Both the position numbers and the translations under genes were made by a program. Below are positions 1 to 7,858 of a stretch of DNA of 30,992 bases, in pieces. The notes beneath the pieces were generated by a model. It was not told where the DNA came from. It saw only the letters and a list, made by a program, of their open reading frames with translations, and did no database searches. The stretch comes from Planctomycetota bacterium (GTDB lineage: Bacteria > Planctomycetota > Phycisphaerae > Tepidisphaerales > Tepidisphaeraceae): NCBI GenBank assembly GCA_023417885.1, contig JAEZED010000042.1:1-30992 (forward strand), given 5' to 3'. Numbering within the stretch: position 1 is the stretch's first letter; each line of letters begins with the position of its first letter.

Positions 1-244
1 TGACGACGAAGTGCAGCTTGCAGGCCAGCGCCTCGATGGCGTTGGCGTGGTCCTTGGCGCGGCCATGATCGATCCCCGCGAGTTGCAACCCGGCAACTGC
101 CCAGCTGAGCTGGCGCACGAAGAGGACACCGCCCACCCCGGGGACCACACGTTCCTGGTGCCAGCGCATGGCGGCCCGCAGTCCCAGGCTGAGATCCATC
201 CGCGTCGATGGCAGCACGGTAGGGGAGGGGACAAACCAATCCAT
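1..244 (-). CDS. Unrecognised protein, 3' end cut by window edge
   Basis: An open frame of 81 codons starts with ATG at 244 and runs off the left edge of the window. A purine-rich ribosome site (AAAGGA) lies just upstream of the ATG on the minus strand, which supports this start. The visible N-terminus begins MDWFVPSPTVLPSTRMDLSL and continues with a stretch of mixed hydrophobic and basic residues; I see no signal peptide and no catalytic motif. I do not recognise the family. Codon use is GC-rich at third positions, as expected for a real gene here. It lies downstream of an ISL3 transposase scrap, so its own promoter may have been disturbed. It is likely real, but the function is unknown. Confidence 0.55.
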   Translation of the reverse strand, partial: MDWFVPSPTVLPSTRMDLSLGLRAAMRWHQERVVPGVGGVLFVRQLSWAVAGLQLAGIDHGRAKDHANAIEALACKLHFVV

Positions 245-447
245 ACCGATCCTTTCTTCACGTGACCGGGTCAGCGTTGCACTGCGGCGCTGGGGAGCGT
301 GGCGTTCGTAGGCTGCCAATCCCAAAAGCTTTCCCAGGGTTGTCCGGCATGTTGCTGATTCTACCGGGGTCGGGCGGCGCAAGGAAGTGTTCAATGATGT
401 ACGCTGGAGGTAATCTGCACCTCTTGGCTGTGAGGGCTGTTGCAGCG

Positions 448-465
448 TTCCCGACCGAACGGGAA
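448..465. other. Short hairpin in the gene-free stretch 245-529
   Basis: The arms TTCCCG and CGGGAA are perfect inverted repeats around a 6-nt loop. The 245-529 stretch holds no convincing gene: the minus-strand frame through it is only the nonsense continuation of the truncated ISL3 transposase. The hairpin could be a weak terminator, the edge of a lost IS, or chance. Confidence 0.25.
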
Positions 466-529
466 TCGGGCATGACCTGATCCGTTTCTGCGGCTGAGAT
501 AGCGCCACGTCTGCAAAACCGCCGACGGT

Positions 530-728
530 GGGCAGTCAAGCGGGGCGCGGGGCGTCCACCGAGGGCGAGACCGAGATGATAGACGATATCGTCGAGCCGC
601 GCCGTTCGGCGGGCCCATGGTTTCAGAACATCCGGATCGAAGCCCTCAGCGAAAATCCGTCGACGACAGGTTGGGACATCGCAATGGAAGCGCCGCGCCT
701 GAAGGTGCAGGGAAGCCCTGCGGATCAC
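530..728 (-). pseudogene. ISL3-family transposase fragment
   Basis: The minus-strand translation carries the N-terminal zinc-ribbon region typical of ISL3 transposases: an RRFHCDVPTCRRRIFAEGF stretch with the C-x4-C pair, then WARRTARLDD and HLGLALGG. The match then dissolves into unrelated residues near position 530, so only about 65 residues of a roughly 400-500-aa protein remain. No DDE catalytic core is present and no intact ends were found. It directly abuts the 3' end of the GIY-YIG gene, which suggests an old insertion and deletion event there. The family call rests on motif pattern only. Confidence 0.6.
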
Positions 729-732
729 GCGG

Positions 733-1701
733 TCACAGGGTTGTTGCCGCGGGTGGCCAGTGCCGGTGCAGCCGCCACACCCTGGGGCAGATGCCCATCC
801 GGCGGAGCAGCGGCGCGCCCAGGATGTTGATCATCCTGGCGATGACGGCCGGGGACAGTTCGAATGCCTGATTCTCGGCACGGCGGGCATCGCACAGGCG
901 CGCGCCCGGCTGCTCGAGGATGTCGTTGCAGACCCCCTTGCCAAGGAACACCTCCCGGCCGTCGAGGACTAGCCGGCGCGGCACGCGGCAGCGAGGGCTC
1001 AGGACGATGCCGTTCGCCCAGGCGCTCAGCGCCAGCGCGGCGAACAGCCGCGGCCGGCGGGTGGACTGGATCGGCTTGCGGCGGATGTCGGTGGCAGCGC
1101 GGGCGAAGCATCGCCGCGGCCGCTTGGTGTGGTCGATGGGGATGGAATCCATGCTCATGCCGGGCAACTCGCGGAACCAATGCGCCCAGATCGCGTGGAA
1201 CGGCCCCCTCAGCGTGTCGCCGCGCCGCGCCAGCGTCTCGGCCGAGAAGGCCGGCGGCCCGTCGCCACCCTCGCGCAGATTGCACAAGATCCCTTCAGGA
1301 TCCCGGTCCCGGCGGCCGTAGCAGCGGATCAGGAACTGCTCCCGGCGCTTCGCCTCGATCTTGGACGCGCTGACGAAGTCGATCTCGTACAGGATCTCGC
1401 CACCCTGCCGTTCGATGCGGCGAATCTCCCGCAGGAGCATCCCGTTGCACGATGTCGCACGGTTGCGGTGATCAAGCGGCCGGTCGTCGGTGCCGGAGTA
1501 GCCGACGTAGATTGGTACCCCGTCCGGGGCGCACAGTACATAGACGTAGTGGCAGGCGCCCGCCCGCGCGCACTCCATGCGGTGCATGGTGCGCAGCCAC
1601 GGCTGGAAAACGTGTTCAGGACGCGCGGCGGTCCTGATGCGCGGAGGGTCCTCGGTCCAGATGCGTAGCCCTTCGAGGTTGGCTGCCGTGGGGTCAGGCA
1701 T
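733..1701 (-). CDS. GIY-YIG (LEM-3-like) nuclease-domain protein
   Basis: This 322-aa protein probably cuts DNA. Residues about 51-80 carry the GIY-YIG signature as HYVYVL followed by PIYVG, with a downstream Arg and His. Residues 116-148 (IEAKRREQFLIRCYGR, then CNLREGGDG) match the Glu and Asn-containing second half of LEM-3-like GIY-YIG domains. E121 is the likely metal-binding Glu. The ATG at 1701 overlaps the stop of the glycosylase-like gene (ATGCCTGA), so the two are translationally coupled. No clear Shine-Dalgarno is seen. The C-terminal 150 residues are basic and unrecognised. The stop lies next to an ISL3 transposase scrap, so the natural C-terminus may have been altered. GIY-YIG domains occur in homing, repair and restriction enzymes; a defence or repair role is inferred from the neighbours. 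Confidence 0.8.
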   Translation of the reverse strand: MPDPTAANLEGLRIWTEDPPRIRTAARPEHVFQPWLRTMHRMECARAGACHYVYVLCAPDGVPIYVGYSGTDDRPLDHRNRATSCNGMLLREIRRIERQGGEILYEIDFVSASKIEAKRREQFLIRCYGRRDRDPEGILCNLREGGDGPPAFSAETLARRGDTLRGPFHAIWAHWFRELPGMSMDSIPIDHTKRPRRCFARAATDIRRKPIQSTRRPRLFAALALSAWANGIVLSPRCRVPRRLVLDGREVFLGKGVCNDILEQPGARLCDARRAENQAFELSPAVIARMINILGAPLLRRMGICPRVWRLHRHWPPAATTL

Positions 1702-2443
1702 CGCGGCGTTTCACATCGGTCCGGTGCCTGGCCTGCTGTGCCAGGAAGTCGTCGACGACGCGCTTGGCGTCGGCCAGCCGCTGGTCCTTCGTCAGGCTGC
1801 GCTGGCCGTTGTGGTAGCCGTACACGACGTCGATCACCTCCGTGTCACCGCCCCTGGGCAACCGGAACGTTTTGCCCTGGATGTCGTAGCCAAGGGTCTC
1901 CAGGACGGCGTCGATGCCTTTCCACAAGCCGATGACGTGGCTCGGTCGAAGGTGTCGGAGTTGGTAGGCCGTGTAGGTTTCCCAGCAGCGCTGCGTTACG
2001 GCTTCGCCAACGGTGTCGAACGGATCGGCGCTGGCGGACGTGGTCTTGCACTTCACCACGTTGATGTACGCGATCTCCTCGATGTCGAATCCGAGGGTCT
2101 GGCGGTGCGAGGCGCTGACCACCTGCTTCCACTCGAGCATCGACGTGGGCAGGAACTTCATTAGGGCGTGGAAGGCCGCGGCGTCCGGTTCCTCACCCAC
2201 CTGCCGCATCAACCGTTCCATGAGCGTGTCGTTCGCCGTCTGGGCGCCGTTGGACCCGTTGCCTGGGTTGGCGCCGACGATCACCAAGCCGGCGTAGCGC
2301 GGGCCGATGTAGTCCGGGCTGGGCGGCCGCTCAGGGATCATGGTGCCGCAGTCGCGCAGGCAGGTGTCCCGGTGTGCACAGGTGGCGACGCAGCGCACGG
2401 CGGCGTGGAACTCGGCCGTGATGGCCGGCAGGTCGGGCTCCAC
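1694..2443 (-). CDS. Uracil-DNA glycosylase superfamily protein, probable Fe-S
   Basis: A 249-aa protein starting at GTG 2443, with a GAGGAG ribosome site about 7 nt upstream. Residues 53-65 (LVIVGANPGNGSN) match the motif-1 loop of the UDG fold. Residues 127-132 (INVVKC) with C153 in an RCW context match the NVVKC...C pattern of family 4/5 Fe-S uracil glycosylases. Paired N-terminal cysteines (C18/C22, C28/C32) could supply the other cluster ligands. H211 in a GYHNG context sits where the second catalytic motif would be. Family members remove uracil or deaminated bases; some relatives act on other substrates. The catalytic loop reads GANPG rather than the usual GEAPG, so uracil activity is not certain. 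It lies in a cluster with a GIY-YIG nuclease, which suggests excision followed by strand cleavage. Confidence 0.75.
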   Translation of the reverse strand: MEPDLPAITAEFHAAVRCVATCAHRDTCLRDCGTMIPERPPSPDYIGPRYAGLVIVGANPGNGSNGAQTANDTLMERLMRQVGEEPDAAAFHALMKFLPTSMLEWKQVVSASHRQTLGFDIEEIAYINVVKCKTTSASADPFDTVGEAVTQRCWETYTAYQLRHLRPSHVIGLWKGIDAVLETLGYDIQGKTFRLPRGGDTEVIDVVYGYHNGQRSLTKDQRLADAKRVVDDFLAQQARHRTDVKRRDA

Positions 2444-2455
2444 GGTGTCTGCTCC

Positions 2456-2944
2456 TCAAATCGTGGTCGGCGTGTGTGTCGACACCCAGTTTGCGACATA
2501 CGCGTTCCTCCAGGGAATCACGCAGAACGGGGTGTCCTCTCCGACGCGCGTCTCCACCCAGGCGAACTGCTCCTCTCCGGCGTAGAGCGCCAGCACTGGG
2601 CGCTCTGGTGCTGGATTGGCACCGCTCTTGGTTCCCGTGCCGGTGCCGTAGCACAGGTGGATCTCGCCGGCGTCGCCGAGAGCCGTGCGATGATGTTTGC
2701 ACAGGTCGTCGAGGACCGCGGCGACGCCGCGCGCCACTTTGGCGTCGGCTGGCGCCGTCGTGGACAGGGCGCCAGCCTTTGTCCGCAGCATGCCGGCGGT
2801 GCTGGCCAGGATGTCGGTCAACACCGAGACCTTGGTGCCGTAAATGAGGCGCATATCCCTGTCTTGGGTGAGCAGCCACGTGATGCCGCGGTTCACGGCA
2901 TCAAGATCCTCGCCGTCGGACTTGCTGACGATGTACTTGGTCAT
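2456..2944 (-). CDS. Unrecognised 162-aa protein of the glycosylase cluster
   Basis: I choose ATG 2944 over an upstream in-frame start. It overlaps the TGA of the preceding DUF429-like gene (ATGA), and a GGAGA site lies 8 nt upstream. The protein begins MTKYIVSKSDGEDLDAVNRG. It has a central glycine- and threonine-rich loop (GTGTGTKSG) and a C-terminal half rich in aromatic residues (FAWVETR, FCVIPWRN). There is no membrane segment, cysteine cluster or nuclease motif. I do not recognise a family. Tight packing between the DUF429-like and glycosylase genes (12-nt gap to the latter) says it is a co-translated member of the same operon, possibly an adaptor or inhibitor. Confidence 0.75.
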   Translation of the reverse strand: MTKYIVSKSDGEDLDAVNRGITWLLTQDRDMRLIYGTKVSVLTDILASTAGMLRTKAGALSTTAPADAKVARGVAAVLDDLCKHHRTALGDAGEIHLCYGTGTGTKSGANPAPERPVLALYAGEEQFAWVETRVGEDTPFCVIPWRNAYVANWVSTHTPTTI

Positions 2945-3549
2945 GCTGCGTTTCTCCGATGCCACGCGAGTGGGCGACTATAAGGGTGTTGCGCCCGTAT
3001 GGCGAGAGTGCGGTGACGCCACCACCGGAAGTGGAGTGGGGCGGATCGCCGCTGTGGTCCATGCTCACGCAGGCACCGCCAGTGCCGCCTCCCTTTGCCG
3101 TCTCGAAGGTCGACTGGCCACCAGTAATGGACCGGCTCGGCCGGGAGGATTGTGCGCCGCGCCGCACGCATCAAATCGGCGCTCCATGCACCTGAGTGGC
3201 CCATGTACGCCGCCCAGGCCGACGCCAGCGCGTCCCATTGGTCCGAGGTGTTGATGGGGGCACCCTCCGGGTGGCCGAGCGCGTCCAACAGCCATCGGCA
3301 GATGTCCTGCTCGGGCTCCCACGTTTCTGCCTCCGGGTAGGTCGCCTTGCGGAGCGCGAAGTGCAGGGCCTTGGGATGGGTCTCGGTGATCGGCATGGCG
3401 GGCCAGCGCTCGCGCAGGCGGATGGCGGCCGCCATGCCCTGGAACAGCATGGATCCCCGCAGGCTGTTGGCCGACTGAACGGATGGAGTCCTGCACTGCC
3501 ACTCCTGGAACGCCCGCCCATGCCGTTCGGCGATGTGTAGGCCCGGCAA
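2941..3549 (-). CDS. DUF429-like protein (RNase H-fold), N-terminus uncertain
   Basis: The core resembles DUF429 proteins, predicted RNase-H-fold nucleases. Residues 23-36 (SVQSANSLRGSML), 54-62 (ITETHPKAL), 103-117 (SDQWDALASAWAAYM) and 140-144 (HYWWP) are the family-like blocks. The frame opens after a TGA at 3562-3564, and the first usable start is a TTG at 3549, with a GAGG about 10 nt away. DUF429 proteins usually have some 60-100 more N-terminal residues holding the first acidic motif. Here they are missing, or displaced by a frameshift in 3550-3740. The last 55 residues after HYWWP look unlike the family. The TGA overlaps the next gene's ATG, so the 3' end is functional for coupling. 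It may be a decaying gene. Confidence 0.55.
   Translation of the reverse strand: MPGLHIAERHGRAFQEWQCRTPSVQSANSLRGSMLFQGMAAAIRLRERWPAMPITETHPKALHFALRKATYPEAETWEPEQDICRWLLDALGHPEGAPINTSDQWDALASAWAAYMGHSGAWSADLMRAARRTILPAEPVHYWWPVDLRDGKGRRHWRCLREHGPQRRSAPLHFRWWRHRTLAIRAQHPYSRPLAWHRRNAA
2953..2957 (-). promoter_or_regulatory. Ribosome site deciding the ATG at 2944
   Basis: The minus strand reads GGAGA here, 8 nt before ATG 2944. It fixes the start of the 162-aa protein inside the stop of the upstream gene. Confidence 0.55.
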
Positions 3550-3585
3550 GGTCGGGGTTCCTCATTGGCGTGAAGACCCTCGATC

Positions 3586-4137
3586 CTAACCGCGTTCACC
3601 GCTCCCGCCAGCAGCGTCCTTTCCAAGCGGAAGGACGCCGATGCCGCCATCGTGTCTTCGGCCGGGCTGCGCCCGTCCTGCGTCACGACGGCGGCATTCC
3701 ATTCTCATCCTGATTGACGCCGGTCTCACCGTGATTGTCGCGCCATACCCGACGTAGATCCGGCTCGAACCCATGGGGACCTCCGTAATCGAGATGGCCG
3801 CGGTGCCGGCCATTGCTGCCGTGTGGTGCTCGGAGCGACGGTGCCAAGGCACCCGTCGCCCGTCAATGTGCGGCTGGTCGGCCATGGCAGGTTTCCGTCG
3901 CCGGCTGTCGGGCACTCCGGCGACGGCTTCAACGGCGGGGCCGCATCGGTCAGCCGGCGAAGCCCCGCGGGGCGGACACTCCTGGACGAGTTCAACCAGC
4001 GCCTGGACGCGTTCGAGCACCCGCTCGACCGCGGCGGCCCGCGTGTCCCGCGACAGGTCGAGTCCGGCGGCGGCGAGGGCGCTCAGGTCGTCGTAGCCGT
4101 CAGCGAACGGCTTGTTTGTGTGTACGCCCAGCCGCAT
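3586..4137 (-). CDS. Unrecognised ORF, probably only its first part coding
   Basis: An ATG at 4137 preceded by GGCGGAG about 9 nt upstream opens a 183-aa frame. The first 130 or so residues have strongly GC-rich third positions and an amphipathic helix (ERVLERVQALVELVQEC at about 38-54), which argues for real coding. After the ITVRP stretch near 3735 the frame turns into arginine-rich residues typical of out-of-frame GC-rich DNA, while another frame becomes the better coding candidate. A frameshift near 3730, possibly leading into the DUF429-like gene, would explain both this tail and that gene's missing N-terminus. No family was recognised. Confidence 0.4.
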   Translation of the reverse strand: MRLGVHTNKPFADGYDDLSALAAAGLDLSRDTRAAAVERVLERVQALVELVQECPPRGASPADRCGPAVEAVAGVPDSRRRKPAMADQPHIDGRRVPWHRRSEHHTAAMAGTAAISITEVPMGSSRIYVGYGATITVRPASIRMRMECRRRDAGRAQPGRRHDGGIGVLPLGKDAAGGSGERG

Positions 4138-4226
4138 AGGGCTACGCTCCGCCGGAGTGGGTCAAGGCCCTGAAGGTGGAGCTCGGAAGCATTCCGGCCT
4201 GGTGGGGGTGATAGCCCGCGGCGCCA

Positions 4227-4248
4227 ATCGCGCGACTTCGCGCGCGAT
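4227..4248 (-). terminator. Hairpin downstream of the SbcC-like gene
   Basis: Perfect 8-bp arms ATCGCGCG and CGCGCGAT enclose a 6-nt loop, 35 nt after the ATPase stop codon on the minus strand. There is no T-run, so an intrinsic terminator is only possible. The gap 4138-4282 shows nothing else. Confidence 0.4.
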
Positions 4249-4282
4249 CGGCCGGAACGAGAGACGCCCGACTGGGAACGGG

Positions 4283-7200
4283 CTACGCCGGCTCCAGGGC
4301 CACCCGCTCGCCCGCGAGGGAATGGACCTTCACGTTATGAGGGGCCAGGGCGCTCACCGCAGAATCCACGACATATTGGTGGTGGGTGAAGAGGATCACC
4401 TGGGTCTTCTTGCCGAGTTCGGCCAGCGCCCGGATGCCCGGGATCGTCCGTTCCTCGTCGCTCGTGATGAAGAGGTCGTCGGCGATGAAGGGGAGGGGCT
4501 CGGCCGTCTCGACGTACCGCTCGATCGCAGCGATCCTCAGGGCGAGGTACAGCTGATCCAGAGTGCCGTCACTCATGCCAGAGAGCTGCAGCTGGCTGCC
4601 ATCGCGACGGTAGGCGACTAAGGAGGGGCGGGCCTCGTCGGCGTAGTCCACCGACAGGCGCGTGATTGGGTTGTCCGATGTCCCGGCCATCGCCGCGAAG
4701 ATCGCACTGGCCCTGGTCACGAGCGGATCCTGGTTCGCGGCGCGGTAGCGCTCGATCGCTGCCGTCAGGATCACCGACGCCGCGCGCAGCCGCATCCACT
4801 GCTCAGTCAGAGCCCCCATTTCGGCTGCGGCATCGTTCATTGTCTGCACGGCGTCGCCGATGCCCTGCTGCTCCAGGAGCCGCTTCACCTCGTTCCGGGC
4901 ATGGGCCAGCGCCTGGGCGACGGCTTCGAGCTCCTCCTGCAGCCGGCGCGAGTCGGCCTCGAGCTTGAGGGTCTTCGCCGCGGCGCCGTCGGCGTCGGTG
5001 GCGTCGGCTTCCTCTCGGAGCTCTTCTTCGCCCAGGCCGCCACCCTGGCTGGAGAGGTCTGCGAGGACCGCCTCCAATTCCTTGCTCTTCTGACGGCGGT
5101 CCGCGGCACGGCGGGACAGCGCGACCACGTCATCGTCCGCGGTCAACCCATACCTCAGACGCAGTCCGGCAACGTTCTCCGCAGCGTCCTCAAGGTCCAA
5201 CAGCGCTTTGGCATGGGCGGCTTCGGCATCCGCCAGGCGGCGTTGGGCGTCGGCACGCCGGGCTGTCAGGCTGCCAGCGTCGCGGAGCCGCTCCTGGAGG
5301 ATGGGGACGATTGTCGTCACGTCGGCCTCGGGATCGAGGTCGGCCGCCCCATCCCCGAGGTCCTTGATCAGGTTGCGGACCGCTTCCCGGTAGCTGCCGA
5401 CGGCGTCCTGCAGTTGGTCGCGGCGCTTACGCGTCTGCGCCAGGTCGGCCTCGAGGACCTCAATGTCCCGCCAGACGTCCAGGGCCCCCTCCGCTTCGGC
5501 CACGGATGCTGTCGCGGCCAAGCCGATCTGGGACATGGTCTCGGACCACGCCGTCTGCCATTCGGCCATCTTCGCCTCGGCGTCCCAATGCGCCTTCCGC
5601 CGGGCCTGTTCGCCGCGGGCGCAGTCGGTCGCGGCCTTGCGAAGAGCGATGAGGACCGTCCAATCGTCCTTGGCTCGGGTGCAGGCGGCCTTCACCCGAG
5701 CCAGTAGGAGATCGGTGGTGGAGGCATTCGGGTCGGCGACCCCGAATTGCTCCGCCAAGGAGATCAGGAGATCGCGCGCGTCCTTCTCCTCCTGCGTGCG
5801 GGTATCGAGGGCGCTCGCCGCTTTGACCAGCGCCTGGCGGAGCCTGAGCACCGCGTCCTTCTGGGCCAGCCAGCCGCGCATCTCGGTCGGGGTCCCGAAT
5901 TCGATGCGGGTCGACGCCCAGAGCTCCTCCCAGCGGCGGCGCGTGTCCTCATGGCGCCTTGCGATTTCGTCGAGGTCCCGGTCGTCCACCTCAATATCGG
6001 AGCGGGTCTTCGACAGCTGCGCCGTCAGGCTGGCGTACCGCTGGACCCGGGCAGCTTCGCGCTCCTTGCTGTCGACGAGGTGGTCGGCGGTCTGGACGGC
6101 GGCTTCGTAAGCCGTGGCGATGTCCCCATCGGAAGAGAACCCCGCGAGTTCCGAGTCGTCGATGGGGACATTGTCCACATGGCGGCGACGGATCAGGCGC
6201 CAACCGCTGTCGCGGTGGGTCCGGGCCGCTGCGATCGCGGTGGCTGTCGGGATCTCGCCGGCCGCCTTGAGAGTTTCCAGTTCCGCGGCGAGGCGTCGGG
6301 CCTCTTCCTCGTGCTCCTTGCGGCTGGACAGGGCGTCCCTGCGCTCCGTTTCAAGCGCGTCGAATTCCCGCTCGAAGCGGAGCACGACCCCGTCGGAGGG
6401 GAGCGCAAGGGCCGCGAGCTCATTCGCGCTGAGGGCTCCGCGCCCGAGGCTCGCCATCTGGTCGGAAAGCGCTTGCTGCGCGATGGCGACTTCCGCCCTC
6501 GCTTCCGAGACGCGTCTCGCTGAATCCGCGAGACCGTGGCGGCCGTCGAGCGTCGCCACCGCGACCGATGGGTCGGCCGGGGTAGCGGCGGCTGAGAGAT
6601 CGGCTTCCGCGGCCTCGCGCCGCTCGATGGCGGACTTCAGCTCGGCAAGCGTGGACTGCGACGCGGTGTCCAGCCGCGTGTGCTCGGTGATGAGCGTCCG
6701 GACCTTTGAGGTCGCGGCGGCCGTTGGCATCAGCTGGACAACTTGGTCGGGGTTCTCGTGCGCGAGTCCCAGGCGGCGCAGGAGATCGGCCATCCGCTTG
6801 CGTCCTTCCATGAGTTCGCGCTGCCTGTTGGGAAGCGACCGCTCGTGCGAGCGGTATTCGCCAAGGGCGGTGATCAGGCCCTCGATCGCGGCCTTGTGCA
6901 GAGGCCAGACGCCGGCGTCGCCCAACTCCTCCAGGCTTTCGCGCGTGGCATTGAGGTCGTCCTGGCGGGCTTCGCACCTCTCCCGCGCGCTGCGCTCCTC
7001 CTCGACCGCGTCGCGCCAGGTGTCCTCGAAGCCATCCGGCAGGTCCGCGCCGCCCTCGAGTACCTGGAGAGCGTCTCGGAGTTCCGAAATGCGGCGGAGC
7101 AGCGGGAGGACGCGTCTGATCCGCTCGACGGCGTTGCGCTCGGAGGCGATGCGCGCGAGCTGGTCGACGATGGCCTGGCGCTGCTCCTCCGTTTCCCGCA

Positions 7201-7849
7201 GCTTGCGGGTCGCGGCGGTCCACGCTTCCGGCTTCATCGCGTCCGATCGGATCCGGCCCAGTGCATCCGTGAATCGCTCGTGCGCGAACCAATAGGGCTT
7301 CCCGCCGGCCTTCCTGCCGCCAGGCGACCCGAGGCCATCGGCATCTTTGGCCAGCGCCTGGACGACATCGGCCAATCCGGTGGTTCCGCTTCCTGCTTCG
7401 AACAAGCTGCGCCCGATGTCGCCGTCGGCTTCCAACATGGCCTTGCCGCCGCGGCGGAGGCGCTCGTGGTTCAGTCCGAACAGCCGCTCGTATTTGTCGC
7501 GATCAACGCCGCCGAGGAACCGGGACAGAGCGCTGTCCGGGAATTCCCCAGACTCGTCCGGCTTGATGAGGGTGTTGCCCTTGCCCTTGCGGCGCTTGAA
7601 GGAGAGGCTCTGGCCCGCCGCGTTCACCAGCGTGGCTCCGATCCGGAGGGTGGGGCTCTCGTGCCGGAAGTTGTACGGCGTGATGTGGCCGAAGCCAAAC
7701 AGCAGGTCGCAGATCGCGGACAGCGCCGTCGACTTGCCCGCTTCGTTCGGGCCGTGCACGATATGGACAAGGACGTCTTTGCCGGTGAAGTCCAGAGACA
7801 GGCCGGCGAACCGGCCGTACTTTTCGAGGCTGAGAGTCTGGAATTGCAT
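4283..7849 (-). CDS. SbcC/Rad50/YhaN-like coiled-coil AAA ATPase
   Basis: A 1188-aa ATPase built like SbcC/Rad50 and closest in plan to YhaN-type proteins. Residues 33-41 (GPNEAGKST) form the Walker A of the N-terminal lobe. The following region (ITPYNF, LGGVDRDKYERLFGLNHERLRRGG) is the typical YhaN head. The long middle, about 170-1040, is charged, heptad-like coiled coil. The C-terminal lobe has the signature LSGMSDGTLDQL (about 1089-1100), Walker B LPFIADDLF (about 1119-1127) and an H-loop FTHHQ (about 1154). Family members gate a partner phosphoesterase nuclease on DNA ends or hairpins. ATG 7849 follows the partner gene's stop by 9 nt, and its GAGGGG ribosome site overlaps that stop, so the two are coupled. 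No CxxC zinc-hook motif was noticed, as is usual for YhaN types. Confidence 0.9.
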   Translation of the reverse strand: MQFQTLSLEKYGRFAGLSLDFTGKDVLVHIVHGPNEAGKSTALSAICDLLFGFGHITPYNFRHESPTLRIGATLVNAAGQSLSFKRRKGKGNTLIKPDESGEFPDSALSRFLGGVDRDKYERLFGLNHERLRRGGKAMLEADGDIGRSLFEAGSGTTGLADVVQALAKDADGLGSPGGRKAGGKPYWFAHERFTDALGRIRSDAMKPEAWTAATRKLRETEEQRQAIVDQLARIASERNAVERIRRVLPLLRRISELRDALQVLEGGADLPDGFEDTWRDAVEEERSARERCEARQDDLNATRESLEELGDAGVWPLHKAAIEGLITALGEYRSHERSLPNRQRELMEGRKRMADLLRRLGLAHENPDQVVQLMPTAAATSKVRTLITEHTRLDTASQSTLAELKSAIERREAAEADLSAAATPADPSVAVATLDGRHGLADSARRVSEARAEVAIAQQALSDQMASLGRGALSANELAALALPSDGVVLRFEREFDALETERRDALSSRKEHEEEARRLAAELETLKAAGEIPTATAIAAARTHRDSGWRLIRRRHVDNVPIDDSELAGFSSDGDIATAYEAAVQTADHLVDSKEREAARVQRYASLTAQLSKTRSDIEVDDRDLDEIARRHEDTRRRWEELWASTRIEFGTPTEMRGWLAQKDAVLRLRQALVKAASALDTRTQEEKDARDLLISLAEQFGVADPNASTTDLLLARVKAACTRAKDDWTVLIALRKAATDCARGEQARRKAHWDAEAKMAEWQTAWSETMSQIGLAATASVAEAEGALDVWRDIEVLEADLAQTRKRRDQLQDAVGSYREAVRNLIKDLGDGAADLDPEADVTTIVPILQERLRDAGSLTARRADAQRRLADAEAAHAKALLDLEDAAENVAGLRLRYGLTADDDVVALSRRAADRRQKSKELEAVLADLSSQGGGLGEEELREEADATDADGAAAKTLKLEADSRRLQEELEAVAQALAHARNEVKRLLEQQGIGDAVQTMNDAAAEMGALTEQWMRLRAASVILTAAIERYRAANQDPLVTRASAIFAAMAGTSDNPITRLSVDYADEARPSLVAYRRDGSQLQLSGMSDGTLDQLYLALRIAAIERYVETAEPLPFIADDLFITSDEERTIPGIRALAELGKKTQVILFTHHQYVVDSAVSALAPHNVKVHSLAGERVALEPA

Positions 7850-7858
7850 CGTGGCCCC

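Noticed and set aside
11..265. Plus-strand 84-codon frame at the left edge
   Set aside because: Antisense to the minus-strand gene at 1-244, which has the better ribosome site and codon pattern.
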